The translations under genes and the position numbers were made by a program. A stretch of DNA of 64,000 bases from a bacterium (lineage in GTDB: Bacteria > Electryoneota > RPQS01): positions 620,001 through 684,000 of the forward strand of contig JADJEH010000001.1 in NCBI GenBank assembly GCA_016702305.1. Direction: 5' to 3'. Under the pieces are notes generated by a model, which was not told the origin of the DNA, ran no database searches, and saw nothing but the letters and a program-made list of their open reading frames with translations. Shown one piece after another: positions 19,970 to 29,578 of the stretch. How positions within the stretch are numbered: position 1 is the stretch's first letter; each line of letters starts with the position of its first letter.

Positions 19970-22900
19970 CTACTGACCGGTCCAGCCTACCACATAGTAG
20001 AAGCGGAGCGGATCGGTCGCCGCACCCGGCAAAGTCAAGCTGTTCGTCAATGTCTCACCCACCAGCGTCGGGAACGGTTGATCGGAGGTGATGCTGGTAT
20101 AGACGCGGTAACCGAAATTATCGTCATCGTCCCACCGCAGAATAACGTCGCTGCCAGACACCTGCACGGTCAGCCCGGTCGGCACATGCACCGCAGCGAT
20201 CGAGCCGATATGATAGGCCTGCACGTCGTCCACATACCATCCTTCGCGATTGACTCCGGCATCCGACCCGAAGCGCCAGCGCAGTTGCACGTCGCTGCCT
20301 GCAAATGCTGCCAGATCAAAATGCTCCTGTGCCCAATTCGTGATTGTGCCCGCGTAGCACGGTTGCAGGGGAACCGGACCAGAATACGGGTTCGTGCCGC
20401 CCGCGAACCAACGAGTTGTCTTGGGGTAACCTTCCGCCGGAGTGATCGTCGTGTAGGCACCGCCATTCACGGATATCTCCACCCAACCGCCGTCATAGGC
20501 CGAGTCCGGAGAGGCCGTGGAAACCTCCGAGTCAATCGTATGCCAGAATTCGAGCACAACGTCTGAGGGCAGCGCAGTAAGGATGGGCGAAATCAGGCGC
20601 GCGTCCTGTAGATTGGCGTACGTGCCGGTGCCTGTATCGCCGCACTTGTAGGAATGCGTTCCGGTTCTGGCCTGCTCAACACTGACGTGCCATTGCTCGC
20701 TCCAGCCCACTGCCGCCTCTTCTGTCCAACCGGGAGCGCCGCTCTCGAACGACTCCGACAGCAACATGACCACGGAGGCGATCGTGAAGTCTGCGGGACT
20801 CATGTCCGTGGAATCCGGCGTGTTCACCGAGGTGATACGAATACGGCAGGCCGCCGACGATGCGCCGTTCACAACCCAAGTGAATTGACCGTCATTCGTC
20901 GTATTGGCGGCCAACGAGCTCCACGGGCCGCCCGCACCATTGCGCGATAGATCAATGTTCACGTTTCCGGTCACGAGGCCCGGTGCCCACAGGATCGAGA
21001 CCGTGGAATCTTGCAGCCACAATTCGCCGCCATTGGGCGATAACAGCGCAAAGGTCGGGTCAATCGCCCCAGTGATATCCGTAGTGAACATAATGGCGCG
21101 CCCGTCCGCCAAGGTTGTTGAACCCGGTGTATAGGCGTTCCAGTAGCAGATTTCGAGTCCGGACGTGTGATTGATATTCTGGATGCCCACCGTCGCAAAG
21201 TCGTTGTCAAACGAAATGGAATTGGCGTGCGGGTTCACGTCCTGATACTGGACCAGAATCTTGCCGTCGCCCGTCGGGCTCGGATAGCCCGATGGATCAT
21301 ACAGAATCACCTGGAACGTCTGCGGTGCCGTGCCACTGGCCCACAAACACTGCACCCGCCACTCGATAATCACGCGACCGTTGGCTGCATCGTCCATGAG
21401 GTACACGCCGCCGTTGGCCACGCCCGACACGATCAGGTCATCCCAGTAAGCCGCGATCTGGTTCGGCGGACCGAGCGGCGATCCCATGTGGAAATTTCGG
21501 TAATCAATCTGCGTGGTCGTGCCGAACGAAATCCATCCGTTGGAGCAGATCGTAATCGTGTCGTAGTCCTGACCATAGTAGCGGAACGTGAAGGGCAACA
21601 CGTGCGTCGTCACGTCGTCCTGATCTTCACCTCCGTCGGTGAAGCCCAACGACTGGCCCGTGCCTCCCAAGCCGGGAGCGATCTCAATCCAATCGTAAAG
21701 CGGCGCTGCCCCGGCAGGCTGCAAGTCGCCATTCTCATACGCAATGTAACCGTAAGCGTCCGGCCCGGTAGCGCTGGTCGGCGCTGCGAGGCCAATCGTC
21801 TGCAAGAACGTCACGGAATCGCGAACACCGTTCGCGTCAGTGACCACCAGTTGCATTGGCACTTGCATGCCCGCGGGTGCATGGCTGACCGCCGTTATGA
21901 CGTAGGGATTGCCCGCGTTGGCCGCCGTCACGCCGGCATTGACGTTTCCGTAGGTGCCTAATGAGTCACTGACCGCAACATAGCTCGACAGTGAACGCAA
22001 AATCCCTGCGGCGCTGCTCAGCGCCCGCGATCCGTCATTCAACAGGGTGACCGTGAAATTACCGGAGTCACCCGGATCGAGGCGGTTGTTACCGTCGGGA
22101 AATGCGCTGGCAGAAAAAGCAGCACTGGCGGCGTCGGGCGTCAAATCAACGCGCACCGACTGCGTTCCCGCCGACGAAGTCAAATTCAAGTACAGCACAA
22201 CCGGTTCGTGGTGGAATACCGCGCCGACCCCGATGCGGTAGGCCGCGCTCGGTGCCGCTGTAGCGCCGACTCCGATGTTGGGATAGGTCTGAACCCCGGA
22301 AACGATCGTGACGCCCGGCGACGAGCTGGTCAACGTTCCCGTAATGCCTGTAACCGTGTTGGATGTCCCGGTGTTCTGCAGGACGATACTGAGATCAACC
22401 GTCTCGCCCGGGTTCAAAATATCGTTATTGTCACCGACGGTTCCGCTGACGTTGTCGTCATCAATAGCAATGCTGCTGAACGACAACGACGCGCCCACGT
22501 CTATCACATTGATGGTCGAAACGTAGGCCTTTAGGTCTTTTCCCGACACCACGATGTTCATGGTCCCGGTCGTCGGCGTGCCCACGGCGAGATTGATCTG
22601 TCCGTTGGCATCCGTATAACCGCGAGCGAAGGTCTCCGCACCTTTCGTCAGGCCGACCAGCGCGTTAGCCACGGGATTTCCGCCCGCGCTCACCGTGATG
22701 CCGATATTATTCGTGCCGCGGGCAATCGAAGCCGGATGCACTACCGTCAAGATGTGCGGCGTATCAAGGTACACCGGCACACCCGGGTCGCCCTGCAGGT
22801 TGCACCATGCCGCGAAATTCGTAACGTCACCCTGTTCCGAGCCGCCGCCGACCGACCAATAGTTGCGATACAATTCGAGCTTCGCGCCGATCAATGCAAT

Positions 22901-24517
22901 CCCGGTTTCCCGTGCGTCCAGCGCAAAAAGCGTCTGCATGCCGCCGCCGTCGAGAATATTATTGTATCGCGAATGCGTGCCCGCCCCCGACATGCCAACG
23001 CAGCCGATCGAATGGCCGCCGCGCACAAAGTCCTCATTCAGCGAAGCGCCGCCGCCAAACGTACCCGTAGCGCAGGTGACAACCCACGCAAACGGCCACT
23101 GCTCGTTCACCGCCACACCGGCCAACTGGCCCGAGTTGAACTCGCCAATCCACGACATGCGGTCATTGAACACGCAAACTCCGGCTTCCAATCGCGCTTC
23201 CAGCGTCGGCGTGCTCATGCCGCCTTCAAACACGTCGAAATCTACTGTCGGCACGCCGTGTTGCAGCATCAACTGGCGCATATACTGCTTCGTTGACGGA
23301 TTGGACGGCACCTGGCTCGTATGCGCCGCGCACCATGCCCGCTCAAACCAATCCGTCTCGGCCATATACGGATCCGATTCATAACTGATGATGTTCTCAA
23401 TCATCGTCTGCAAATTCAAATTGCCGGTCGAGGGGAGGCGGCCCACCGCGATATCCGGTACCGGATCAGGATTGATGTCCCCGATCGTTGCATACGTATT
23501 GTCCAGGGCTGTCCCCGTTGCCAGGGCATGCGGTGCCGCGGCATCCGGGTCGCCTACCAACGTCACGTATTCCAGGGCGCCGTTGCCGCTGTCAAACTGA
23601 TTTTGGATATAGGTGCGGATGCTGGTCGCCGATGTCCCGGTCTGCGTCGTCGTGGCAATGTAAGCGTCATAGCCGCGTTTACGGCGCCAATCCACCAGCG
23701 TTTGCACGAGGCCAACGACAGTCGCGTTCGGATCGCAGATATAAAGATGGCGGCCCGGCATCACGGGCAGGGCGTCAAGCGAACTGCCCTCAAAATTCGG
23801 AATCGTTCGGTACAACTCCTTGAAGCTCGGTGACAGATATTCCGGGACGTGAGTCAGTTCGTTGACGCCTGCGCCGCCCACGTTTTGCAGCGAAACATCC
23901 ACGTGTGAATACGTTCTAACCTCGCGTGTTACCGGATTTACCTGAACCGGATTGATAGTCACAAGCACAAACCGTACGTCCCTTATGGTCGCCGGTTCCG
24001 AGACCTCTACGACATTGGCCGGATACCAATCGTTGTGCTCGTAGTATTCCGCGCGCAGCGCTACCGTCTCATCCAGAGCGGTGGCGCCTTCCGCCAACGG
24101 CACGTGCGGTGCGGGCGGGTAGGGAAGGGTGGAGGTCGAAAACTCCAGATCGCCGACATTAAACTGATAATTACCCTGGCCGTCAATCATGATCATGCGG
24201 ACAATACGCGGCACTTCCGGAGCACCCGGCAGCTCACGCACCGCCTCACCGTTCATATGCACCCAGCTCATTGACGCTCCGGCGAAGTCCACGGTCTCCG
24301 TAGCAGTCTCCGGTACATCAATCTGCAGTTGAATGGCGTGCAAATCGTGGCCCGTGGCCGCAACAGAGGCTGTCACCACGTCTTGCGGACCCGCAAAACG
24401 ACTAGGAATAGCCGGCAAAACCGCCTGACCCGCCTGTCCTGAACCACCGACGGTGGCCCATGCCGCCGTATTGATCAAAGAGAAAACCAATAGTAACAAC
24501 AATCTCGTAGGCAGCAT
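19970..24517 (-). CDS. Large secreted C25-like protein with Asp at the predicted catalytic His position
   Basis: 1515 residues from the ATG at 24515-24517, with GGAGAG six bases upstream and a signal peptide (MLPTRLLLLLVFSLINTAAWA). It matches the neighbour at 14552 through the propeptide, C25 domain, CARDB-like modules and the DAYGY...YWDDL module. In the C25 domain the predicted nucleophile Cys482 is kept (VVTCATGTF), but the block that reads FNHRMSWIGE in the neighbour reads FNDRMSWIGE, so Asp452 replaces the His. The spacing to Cys is 30 rather than 34-37. It may be inactive as a peptidase or use another residue. The C-terminal third differs: one PNGGE repeat, then a MAM/jelly-roll-like domain at about 1255-1440 (LLSESFESGAPGW ... 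GWYVDDVQAYHI), then an FN3-like end. It lacks the canonical sorting domain. Confidence 0.8.
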   Translation of the reverse strand: MLPTRLLLLLVFSLINTAAWATVGGSGQAGQAVLPAIPSRFAGPQDVVTASVAATGHDLHAIQLQIDVPETATETVDFAGASMSWVHMNGEAVRELPGAPEVPRIVRMIMIDGQGNYQFNVGDLEFSTSTLPYPPAPHVPLAEGATALDETVALRAEYYEHNDWYPANVVEVSEPATIRDVRFVLVTINPVQVNPVTREVRTYSHVDVSLQNVGGAGVNELTHVPEYLSPSFKELYRTIPNFEGSSLDALPVMPGRHLYICDPNATVVGLVQTLVDWRRKRGYDAYIATTTQTGTSATSIRTYIQNQFDSGNGALEYVTLVGDPDAAAPHALATGTALDNTYATIGDINPDPVPDIAVGRLPSTGNLNLQTMIENIISYESDPYMAETDWFERAWCAAHTSQVPSNPSTKQYMRQLMLQHGVPTVDFDVFEGGMSTPTLEARLEAGVCVFNDRMSWIGEFNSGQLAGVAVNEQWPFAWVVTCATGTFGGGASLNEDFVRGGHSIGCVGMSGAGTHSRYNNILDGGGMQTLFALDARETGIALIGAKLELYRNYWSVGGGSEQGDVTNFAAWCNLQGDPGVPVYLDTPHILTVVHPASIARGTNNIGITVSAGGNPVANALVGLTKGAETFARGYTDANGQINLAVGTPTTGTMNIVVSGKDLKAYVSTINVIDVGASLSFSSIAIDDDNVSGTVGDNNDILNPGETVDLSIVLQNTGTSNTVTGITGTLTSSSPGVTIVSGVQTYPNIGVGATAAPSAAYRIGVGAVFHHEPVVLYLNLTSSAGTQSVRVDLTPDAASAAFSASAFPDGNNRLDPGDSGNFTVTLLNDGSRALSSAAGILRSLSSYVAVSDSLGTYGNVNAGVTAANAGNPYVITAVSHAPAGMQVPMQLVVTDANGVRDSVTFLQTIGLAAPTSATGPDAYGYIAYENGDLQPAGAAPLYDWIEIAPGLGGTGQSLGFTDGGEDQDDVTTHVLPFTFRYYGQDYDTITICSNGWISFGTTTQIDYRNFHMGSPLGPPNQIAAYWDDLIVSGVANGGVYLMDDAANGRVIIEWRVQCLWASGTAPQTFQVILYDPSGYPSPTGDGKILVQYQDVNPHANSISFDNDFATVGIQNINHTSGLEICYWNAYTPGSTTLADGRAIMFTTDITGAIDPTFALLSPNGGELWLQDSTVSILWAPGLVTGNVNIDLSRNGAGGPWSSLAANTTNDGQFTWVVNGASSAACRIRITSVNTPDSTDMSPADFTIASVVMLLSESFESGAPGWTEEAAVGWSEQWHVSVEQARTGTHSYKCGDTGTGTYANLQDARLISPILTALPSDVVLEFWHTIDSEVSTASPDSAYDGGWVEISVNGGAYTTITPAEGYPKTTRWFAGGTNPYSGPVPLQPCYAGTITNWAQEHFDLAAFAGSDVQLRWRFGSDAGVNREGWYVDDVQAYHIGSIAAVHVPTGLTVQVSGSDVILRWDDDDNFGYRVYTSITSDQPFPTLVGETLTNSLTLPGAATDPLRFYYVVGWTGQ

Positions 24518-24832
24518 CGTATCTCTCCAGAGTTTCTCAATCACCTTCGCCGCGGACTCGCGGTCCGCATCAGCGTATAACCGCGTTAATATAGCCTATC
24601 TCCTGCCCCAGCGCAAGTTCCGCCTGACCAGACGAGAAGATTTTTTCGCATGAATCGCACCGCAATAGTCAACAATTTAAGGCGAATCGCTCCATATTGC
24701 TATAGCATTCCATAACGCAAACGCCTCGGCATAGCCCCAGTTCGGGCCGATCCGCAGCCGCCCCATTCCAGAGGAACCAGATTTGCACTGAGGGTTCAGG
24801 TCACGGGAATCTCACTTGAAATCCCCCATTGC
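24518..24832. other. Intergenic region, 315 bases, divergent promoter zone
   Basis: No coding region is seen. It separates the minus-strand C25-like gene from the plus-strand sensor kinase. A hairpin GCGGAC (24552-24557) / GTCCGC (24563-24568) lies about 35 bases upstream of the C25-like start; AT-rich stretches near 24580-24600 and 24660-24720 are likely promoter territory, but I cannot assign exact boxes. Confidence 0.45.
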
Positions 24833-27800
24833 ATGAATAATCAGCCCCCACACTACGACGACGCGGCAATCTCTTCCAGCCCTGTTCCCGGCCCTACGCC
24901 CGAAACAGGCGGGACTGTGTCCGAAGTTTGCCGCGAAGACCTTCTGTCCGAACTCGGCCTCTTGCGGGAGCGCATGGCCGAGCTTGAAGACCTCGAAGTC
25001 CAACGCATCACGGACGAGCAGGAGCGCTTCGACTCGCTCAATGTACTCGACGAGTATGCCCAACAGCTTGAAGTCAGCCGCGACAAACTGGCGCGACTGC
25101 TCCGCGCCGGCGTCGCCATTGAAGAGGCCCGCGACTTTCACTCCATCCTGCAGACCGTTGCCGATGCCGTGGGAGCAGCAGGCTGGGCCTCCGCCGTCGT
25201 TTACCTGTTTGATAATTTCGAAATCGTTGACGCCGCCTACTGCGGCGTTTGCGACGAAGACATCGCCGATCTCGTGCGCAACCGCCGCTCGGCGTCCGAA
25301 CGCGCGCGGATGTACTCGAATCAATTCGACGAGTTCAAAATAAGCCGTTCATACTTCATCAAGGCTGAGCGGCTGCAAGAAGCTATTGGAGCGCATAGCG
25401 TTGTTCCGGGCCGCCGTCAGGCCATGCCCGGTGATGACTGGGATCCGATGGACCTGGTCTACGTCCCAATGTACTCGAGCACGGGTCGCGTCATCGGAAA
25501 TATCAACTGTGACGATCCCGTCAACGGTAAGCGCCCGACGGCCGATGTCTTCCAGTATCTCGAAATCTTCGCCGACCTGGCCGCGCGCAAGATTGAAACC
25601 GTGCGGCTGCTCAATCGGCAAGCGCAGATTGAGTCGCAACTGCGGGAGAGCGAAGAGAAGTATCGCACAATCTTTGACCGCTCCGCCGACAGCTTCCTGC
25701 TCATGGATGACCTGTTCCGGGAGTGCAATGACGCGACGCTCAAGATCTTTGGCTGCGAGTACGATGACATCATCGGCCACTCGCCTGTCGAGTTCTCGCC
25801 CAAGTATCAGCCAGACGGCCAGCGCTCCGACAAACTGGCCGCCGAGTACATCGCCCGAGCCCGCCAAGGACATCCGCAAAACTTCGAATGGGTACACCTG
25901 CGCAAAGACGGCGCCGAACTGAACTGCGAAGTCTCGCTCGCGGCCATTGAGGTGAGTGGCCGCAACATGATTATGGCGGTCGTCCGTGACTTGACCGACA
26001 AACGCCGCATGGCGAGGGATAAAGAGACTTCCGCGATTGCCTCGCAGCTCTTCTTGTCAGCTCGTTCCATGGACTTGGTCTATTCGCAACTCCCGAAAAT
26101 CCTCGTCTCGCGTTTCAGCTTCGAAGTCGCGGCAATCGAGCTCTACGACTCCGCCACCGACGAACTCATCCTGGTTGGTGAAGAACACACCGGGTTACCG
26201 CTCGGCTTTCGCGTGCCCGCAAACATGTGTGTGTCGGGAACCGTCATGCGCACAGGCGAGCCCGTCGCAGATCCGTTCGCCGCCCGGCGTCCGGATTACG
26301 CGCATGCCGAGCTGCGTCGTATTGGGTTGCAGAAAATTCTCTGCGTGCCGCTCCGCGTTCGCGACCAACAGATCGGCACCATCTGGCTCGGCGACACGCG
26401 GCAGGCGCTGTCCGCGGAACGGGCTGTGACGGATCTGAGTTTGGCCATGGTGCCATTGAATGTCGTGGCCAACTATCTAGCGCAGGCGATCGACCGGCAG
26501 CGCGCCGAAGAAGAGATGATTGATCTCAAACAGTTCTTCGAGAGCTTGTTGGATAACCTGCCCGCTCAAATCGCTGTCTACGATGCCGACGGCAACTATC
26601 GCTACGCCAACCGCGCCTGCATCGAAGATGACAAGACGCGGACTTGGGTGCAAGGCCGTAACGACTTTGATTTGCAATCGCATCGCGGTCACGTCGGCGA
26701 CACCGCCCGCTTGCGGACAAATGCCATCGCGCAGGCCACCGCCACAGTGGATCGAGTCACGTTTGAAGAACGGGCGCGCGATGCACAGGATCGCGAACAC
26801 TACTTCTTGAAAGTCATCAGCCCGGTGACCGACTCCGCCGGCAACGTAGACCATCTGATCGGCTATGGACTCGACGTCACCGATACGAAACTTTGGGAGC
26901 AAGAGCAGCGACTCTTAAGCCAGCTACCGACTGAAAATCCGTTCCCGATTCTCGCCTGCGATGCTGATGCGCGGATTCAGTATATGAACGGCGCCGTCGA
27001 GGAGTTAGCGCAGCGCATCGGCATCCCCGACGTACAGCAATTGCTGCCTGCGGATCACGCCGACATTATCAACGCCCTACAGACCGGCTATGAAGATCGC
27101 ACTGAACGATCCATGATGGTGCGCGGCTGTCTGTTGAACTGGATCTACTGCAAACGCAGCGATGGCCGCATACAGATCTACGGAGTGGAAATCCAGGACT
27201 ACCCGTCGTCGGCAAAGAGCCCCATGCAGTCCGGACAGGCCGACGCTTTGCTGGCGGGCATCTCGGGCCCTGTGTGGTTGATAGATGCGACCGGAAATGA
27301 GATCGAGGCGGGACGTGCCGCGCAGGAATTGCTCCGGGATCATCACGCCGATAGCTTGCGTAAGCTCTGCGATGACGCGGTTTGGTCGAACCTCGTGACC
27401 GTGCGCGGTAATCCCGGAGACGATTTTACGTTTGAAGCGCAGCACTTGACGCGGGCGTGGCGATGGCGTGTCACAATTCTGTCAGAACAGTTGAGGCTGA
27501 TTGAACTGCATGACATCACCGAAATTCGTGACTTGCAGGACAAGCTCCGCCATGCGCAAAAGCTCGAAGCGCTGGGCAGGCTGGCGGGGGGGATTGCCCA
27601 CGATTTCAACAACCTGTTGACCGCAATCATTGGCAACCTTGAACTGCTCGAGCATACCCATCCCAACCCCGGTTCCGCGCGCGACTGTGCCCGCGAAGCC
27701 GGACGCGCAGCCGAGCAGGCTTCCGTCCTCGTCAAACAGCTCTTGAACTACAGCCGCAAGTCCGCCGAGGACATTCGTTCGATTGACCCGCAAGGAATCT

Positions 27801-28717
27801 GCTCGGCCGTGGCCAAGATGCTCGCACGTACGATCGAACGCCGCATTAGAATCGTCGAGGACTTCACCACGGACGCCTGGCCCATCGCCGCCGATCCCAG
27901 TCAGATCGAACAAGTGCTCATGAATCTCGGAGTCAATGCCGCTGACGCCCTGCTGGAGAAACTCGAACACGAGAACGTATTCGAGTTCGAACCGCAGATC
28001 GTCGTGACTCTGCGGAACGTTCCGGGACGACCGCTGCCTGCGCCGGACGGTCGTAAGGTCGCGCGGGATTGTGTAGCGATCTCAGTGCGGGACAACGGGC
28101 CCGGCATTCCGCTGCAAATCCAAAAACGGATTTTTGACGCCTATTTCACGACCAAGGCCGCCAACCGCGGCACTGGCTTAGGGCTGTCCATCGTCCATGA
28201 AATCGTCTATGCGCTCGGCGGCGAAATTGAAATGGCCTCCGAGATCGGACGCGGGACCGTCTTCACGTTCTACCTCCCCAAGTCCGAGCAAGGACTGCTG
28301 CCGAGTAAACCGGAACGGTCGCTCGCACCCGCACGAGGTGGACAAGAAACCGTCCTGCTTGTAGACGATGAACCGGTTATTCTCGACATCGGTCAGGAAG
28401 TGCTCGCCCAGGCGGGTTACACCGTCCTGATCGCGCGGGACGGACGGGAAGCTCTGGAGGTCTTTGAGCATAACATGGACTCAATTCAGCTTGTCATTAT
28501 GGACATCTCCTTGCCGGTCATGAGTGGGGATGAGGCGGTCGCCATCATGCTCTCGATGCGCGAGAACTTATCGGTTATCCTGTCCAGCGGCCTGCCCGAT
28601 GCCGCCGCGGACCGACGCAAAATTCAATTCGGCTCAGTGGCATTCATCCAAAAACCCTATCGCCCGACTGAGCTGCTGAGCTCGATCCGGGAGGTGCTGG
28701 ACCACGCCAACTGCTGA
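24833..28717 (+). CDS. Soluble hybrid sensor histidine kinase (GAF/PAS/HisKA/HATPase/REC)
   Basis: 1294 residues with no signal peptide or membrane segment, so a cytoplasmic sensor. In order: an acidic coiled-coil (about 35-90); a GAF-like domain (90-260); PAS (275-395, KYRTIFDRSADSFLLMDD); a second GAF (400-560, with ILCVPLRVRDQQIGTIWLG); PAS (565-690); a PAS-like region (690-800); another PAS-like region (805-890); HisKA with His923 in GGIAHDFNNLLTAI; HATPase_c with N box NLGVNAADAL, DNGPGIP and GTGLGLSI; and a receiver domain from about 1170 with phospho-acceptor Asp1224 in IMDISLP and Lys in IQKPY. A fused receiver implies a phosphorelay to an unseen HPt/regulator, or an internal switch. 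It is divergent from the C25-like gene. There is no clear ribosome site at ATG 24833. Confidence 0.9.
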   Translation: MNNQPPHYDDAAISSSPVPGPTPETGGTVSEVCREDLLSELGLLRERMAELEDLEVQRITDEQERFDSLNVLDEYAQQLEVSRDKLARLLRAGVAIEEARDFHSILQTVADAVGAAGWASAVVYLFDNFEIVDAAYCGVCDEDIADLVRNRRSASERARMYSNQFDEFKISRSYFIKAERLQEAIGAHSVVPGRRQAMPGDDWDPMDLVYVPMYSSTGRVIGNINCDDPVNGKRPTADVFQYLEIFADLAARKIETVRLLNRQAQIESQLRESEEKYRTIFDRSADSFLLMDDLFRECNDATLKIFGCEYDDIIGHSPVEFSPKYQPDGQRSDKLAAEYIARARQGHPQNFEWVHLRKDGAELNCEVSLAAIEVSGRNMIMAVVRDLTDKRRMARDKETSAIASQLFLSARSMDLVYSQLPKILVSRFSFEVAAIELYDSATDELILVGEEHTGLPLGFRVPANMCVSGTVMRTGEPVADPFAARRPDYAHAELRRIGLQKILCVPLRVRDQQIGTIWLGDTRQALSAERAVTDLSLAMVPLNVVANYLAQAIDRQRAEEEMIDLKQFFESLLDNLPAQIAVYDADGNYRYANRACIEDDKTRTWVQGRNDFDLQSHRGHVGDTARLRTNAIAQATATVDRVTFEERARDAQDREHYFLKVISPVTDSAGNVDHLIGYGLDVTDTKLWEQEQRLLSQLPTENPFPILACDADARIQYMNGAVEELAQRIGIPDVQQLLPADHADIINALQTGYEDRTERSMMVRGCLLNWIYCKRSDGRIQIYGVEIQDYPSSAKSPMQSGQADALLAGISGPVWLIDATGNEIEAGRAAQELLRDHHADSLRKLCDDAVWSNLVTVRGNPGDDFTFEAQHLTRAWRWRVTILSEQLRLIELHDITEIRDLQDKLRHAQKLEALGRLAGGIAHDFNNLLTAIIGNLELLEHTHPNPGSARDCAREAGRAAEQASVLVKQLLNYSRKSAEDIRSIDPQGICSAVAKMLARTIERRIRIVEDFTTDAWPIAADPSQIEQVLMNLGVNAADALLEKLEHENVFEFEPQIVVTLRNVPGRPLPAPDGRKVARDCVAISVRDNGPGIPLQIQKRIFDAYFTTKAANRGTGLGLSIVHEIVYALGGEIEMASEIGRGTVFTFYLPKSEQGLLPSKPERSLAPARGGQETVLLVDDEPVILDIGQEVLAQAGYTVLIARDGREALEVFEHNMDSIQLVIMDISLPVMSGDEAVAIMLSMRENLSVILSSGLPDAAADRRKIQFGSVAFIQKPYRPTELLSSIREVLDHANC

Positions 28718-28737
28718 ACAATCAACCGGTTGAGATG

Positions 28738-28775
28738 CATAAGGCACTATTTTATAGTGCCTTATGTTATTTTCA
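28738..28775 (+). terminator. Intrinsic terminator after the sensor kinase
   Basis: Perfect 13-base arms 28738-28750 and 28754-28766 around a TTT loop, followed by TTATTTT. Confidence 0.85.
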
Positions 28776-28800
28776 CCCGGCGATACTCCCGACCGCCTCC

Positions 28801-28829
28801 TTGACTTTTTTGTCACAAATTGATATAGT
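28801..28829 (+). promoter_or_regulatory. Promoter of the tRNA-His/tRNA-Glu unit
   Basis: TTGACT at 28801-28806 and TATAGT at 28824-28829 with a 17-base spacer, 40 bases upstream of tRNA-His. Confidence 0.75.
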
Positions 28830-28869
28830 TAAGATTCCTGTGGCTGTCGCTTTGGCGACGGCCCTTCGT

Positions 28870-28947
28870 GGTGGTTGTAGCTCAGCTGGTTAGAGCATTG
28901 GATTGTGGTTCCAAGGGTCGGGGGTTCGAGTCCCCTCAGCCACCCCA
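28870..28947 (+). tRNA. tRNA-His (GTG)
   Basis: A complete cloverleaf with anticodon GTG in loop TTGTGGT, the extra G at -1 (28870) opposite C73, acceptor GTGGTTG pairing with CAGCCAC, and an encoded CCA at 28945-28947. Confidence 0.95.
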
Positions 28948-28984
28948 AGGCGACTGCTAAACCGCCGTCGCCACGCACGTTCCC

Positions 28985-29056
28985 GGCCCCATCGTCTAAT
29001 GGTTAGGACTCGAGATTTTCATTCTCGTAATGGGAGTTCGATCCTCCCTGGGGTCA
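28985..29056 (+). tRNA. tRNA-Glu (TTC)
   Basis: A cloverleaf with acceptor GGCCCCA/TGGGGTC, anticodon stem CGAGA/TCTCG and anticodon TTC. CCA is not encoded. It lies 37 bases after tRNA-His, probably on one transcript. Confidence 0.95.
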
Positions 29057-29060
29057 CTAC

Positions 29061-29096
29061 GCAAAAGCCCTCGTCATCTGACGAGGGCTTTTGCCG
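29061..29096. terminator. Intrinsic terminator, tRNA unit (bidirectional)
   Basis: A 16-base inverted repeat 29061-29076 / 29079-29094 with A- and T-runs at either side, so it can also end the convergent DoxX-like gene. Confidence 0.85.
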
Positions 29097-29122
29097 CTCA
29101 ACCTTTTCTCCATTCCACCAGT

Positions 29123-29575
29123 CTATAGTTTATGGGTGCGGTCATCGCCCCGCCGGACGGTTCCGCCGACCACCAGTGCCGCACTGACCAGTGCGAGGTT
29201 CTTGATGATATACTGCCCCTCTAACGTCAAACCCCACGGTATGTGCGTAAAACACACATCCGGAAGCAAGACCAGCGGCAACATCGTCCCCGGCATCTGT
29301 AACATTAGCAGCAGAATCGAAACCCGAATCAGCGGTCGCCACAGCATACAAACGCCGATCAGGACCTCCCACCAGCCCAGCACTGGGATGAATACGTTCG
29401 GAGGAAACCAGTACACCGTGCGCTCGACCAACTCGGCTGCGGGGCTAACGCCCAGCGGCTTCAGAATGCCGAACCAGATGAACACAACCCCCAACGAATA
29501 GCGTAGCAGCCGCAGACCCCATTTGTCCATCCACGCGGCAATCTGCTCGTCCCAACGGTCAAACCAGGTGGACAT
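29123..29575 (-). CDS. DoxX-like integral membrane protein
   Basis: 150 residues with about four hydrophobic segments (LRYSLGVVFIWFGILKPLG; VFIPVLGWWEVLIGVCMLW; SILLLMLQMPGTMLPLVLL; IIKNLALVSAALVVGG). This layout, with the conserved IWFGILK and GWWEVLIG blocks, fits the DoxX/DoxD/DUF417 superfamily of small quinone-linked or stress-related membrane proteins. Its exact role is unknown. It follows the O-antigen-ligase-like gene with a 3-base gap, so it is almost certainly the second gene of that operon. Confidence 0.7.
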   Translation of the reverse strand: MSTWFDRWDEQIAAWMDKWGLRLLRYSLGVVFIWFGILKPLGVSPAAELVERTVYWFPPNVFIPVLGWWEVLIGVCMLWRPLIRVSILLLMLQMPGTMLPLVLLPDVCFTHIPWGLTLEGQYIIKNLALVSAALVVGGTVRRGDDRTHKL

Positions 29576-29578
29576 GTC

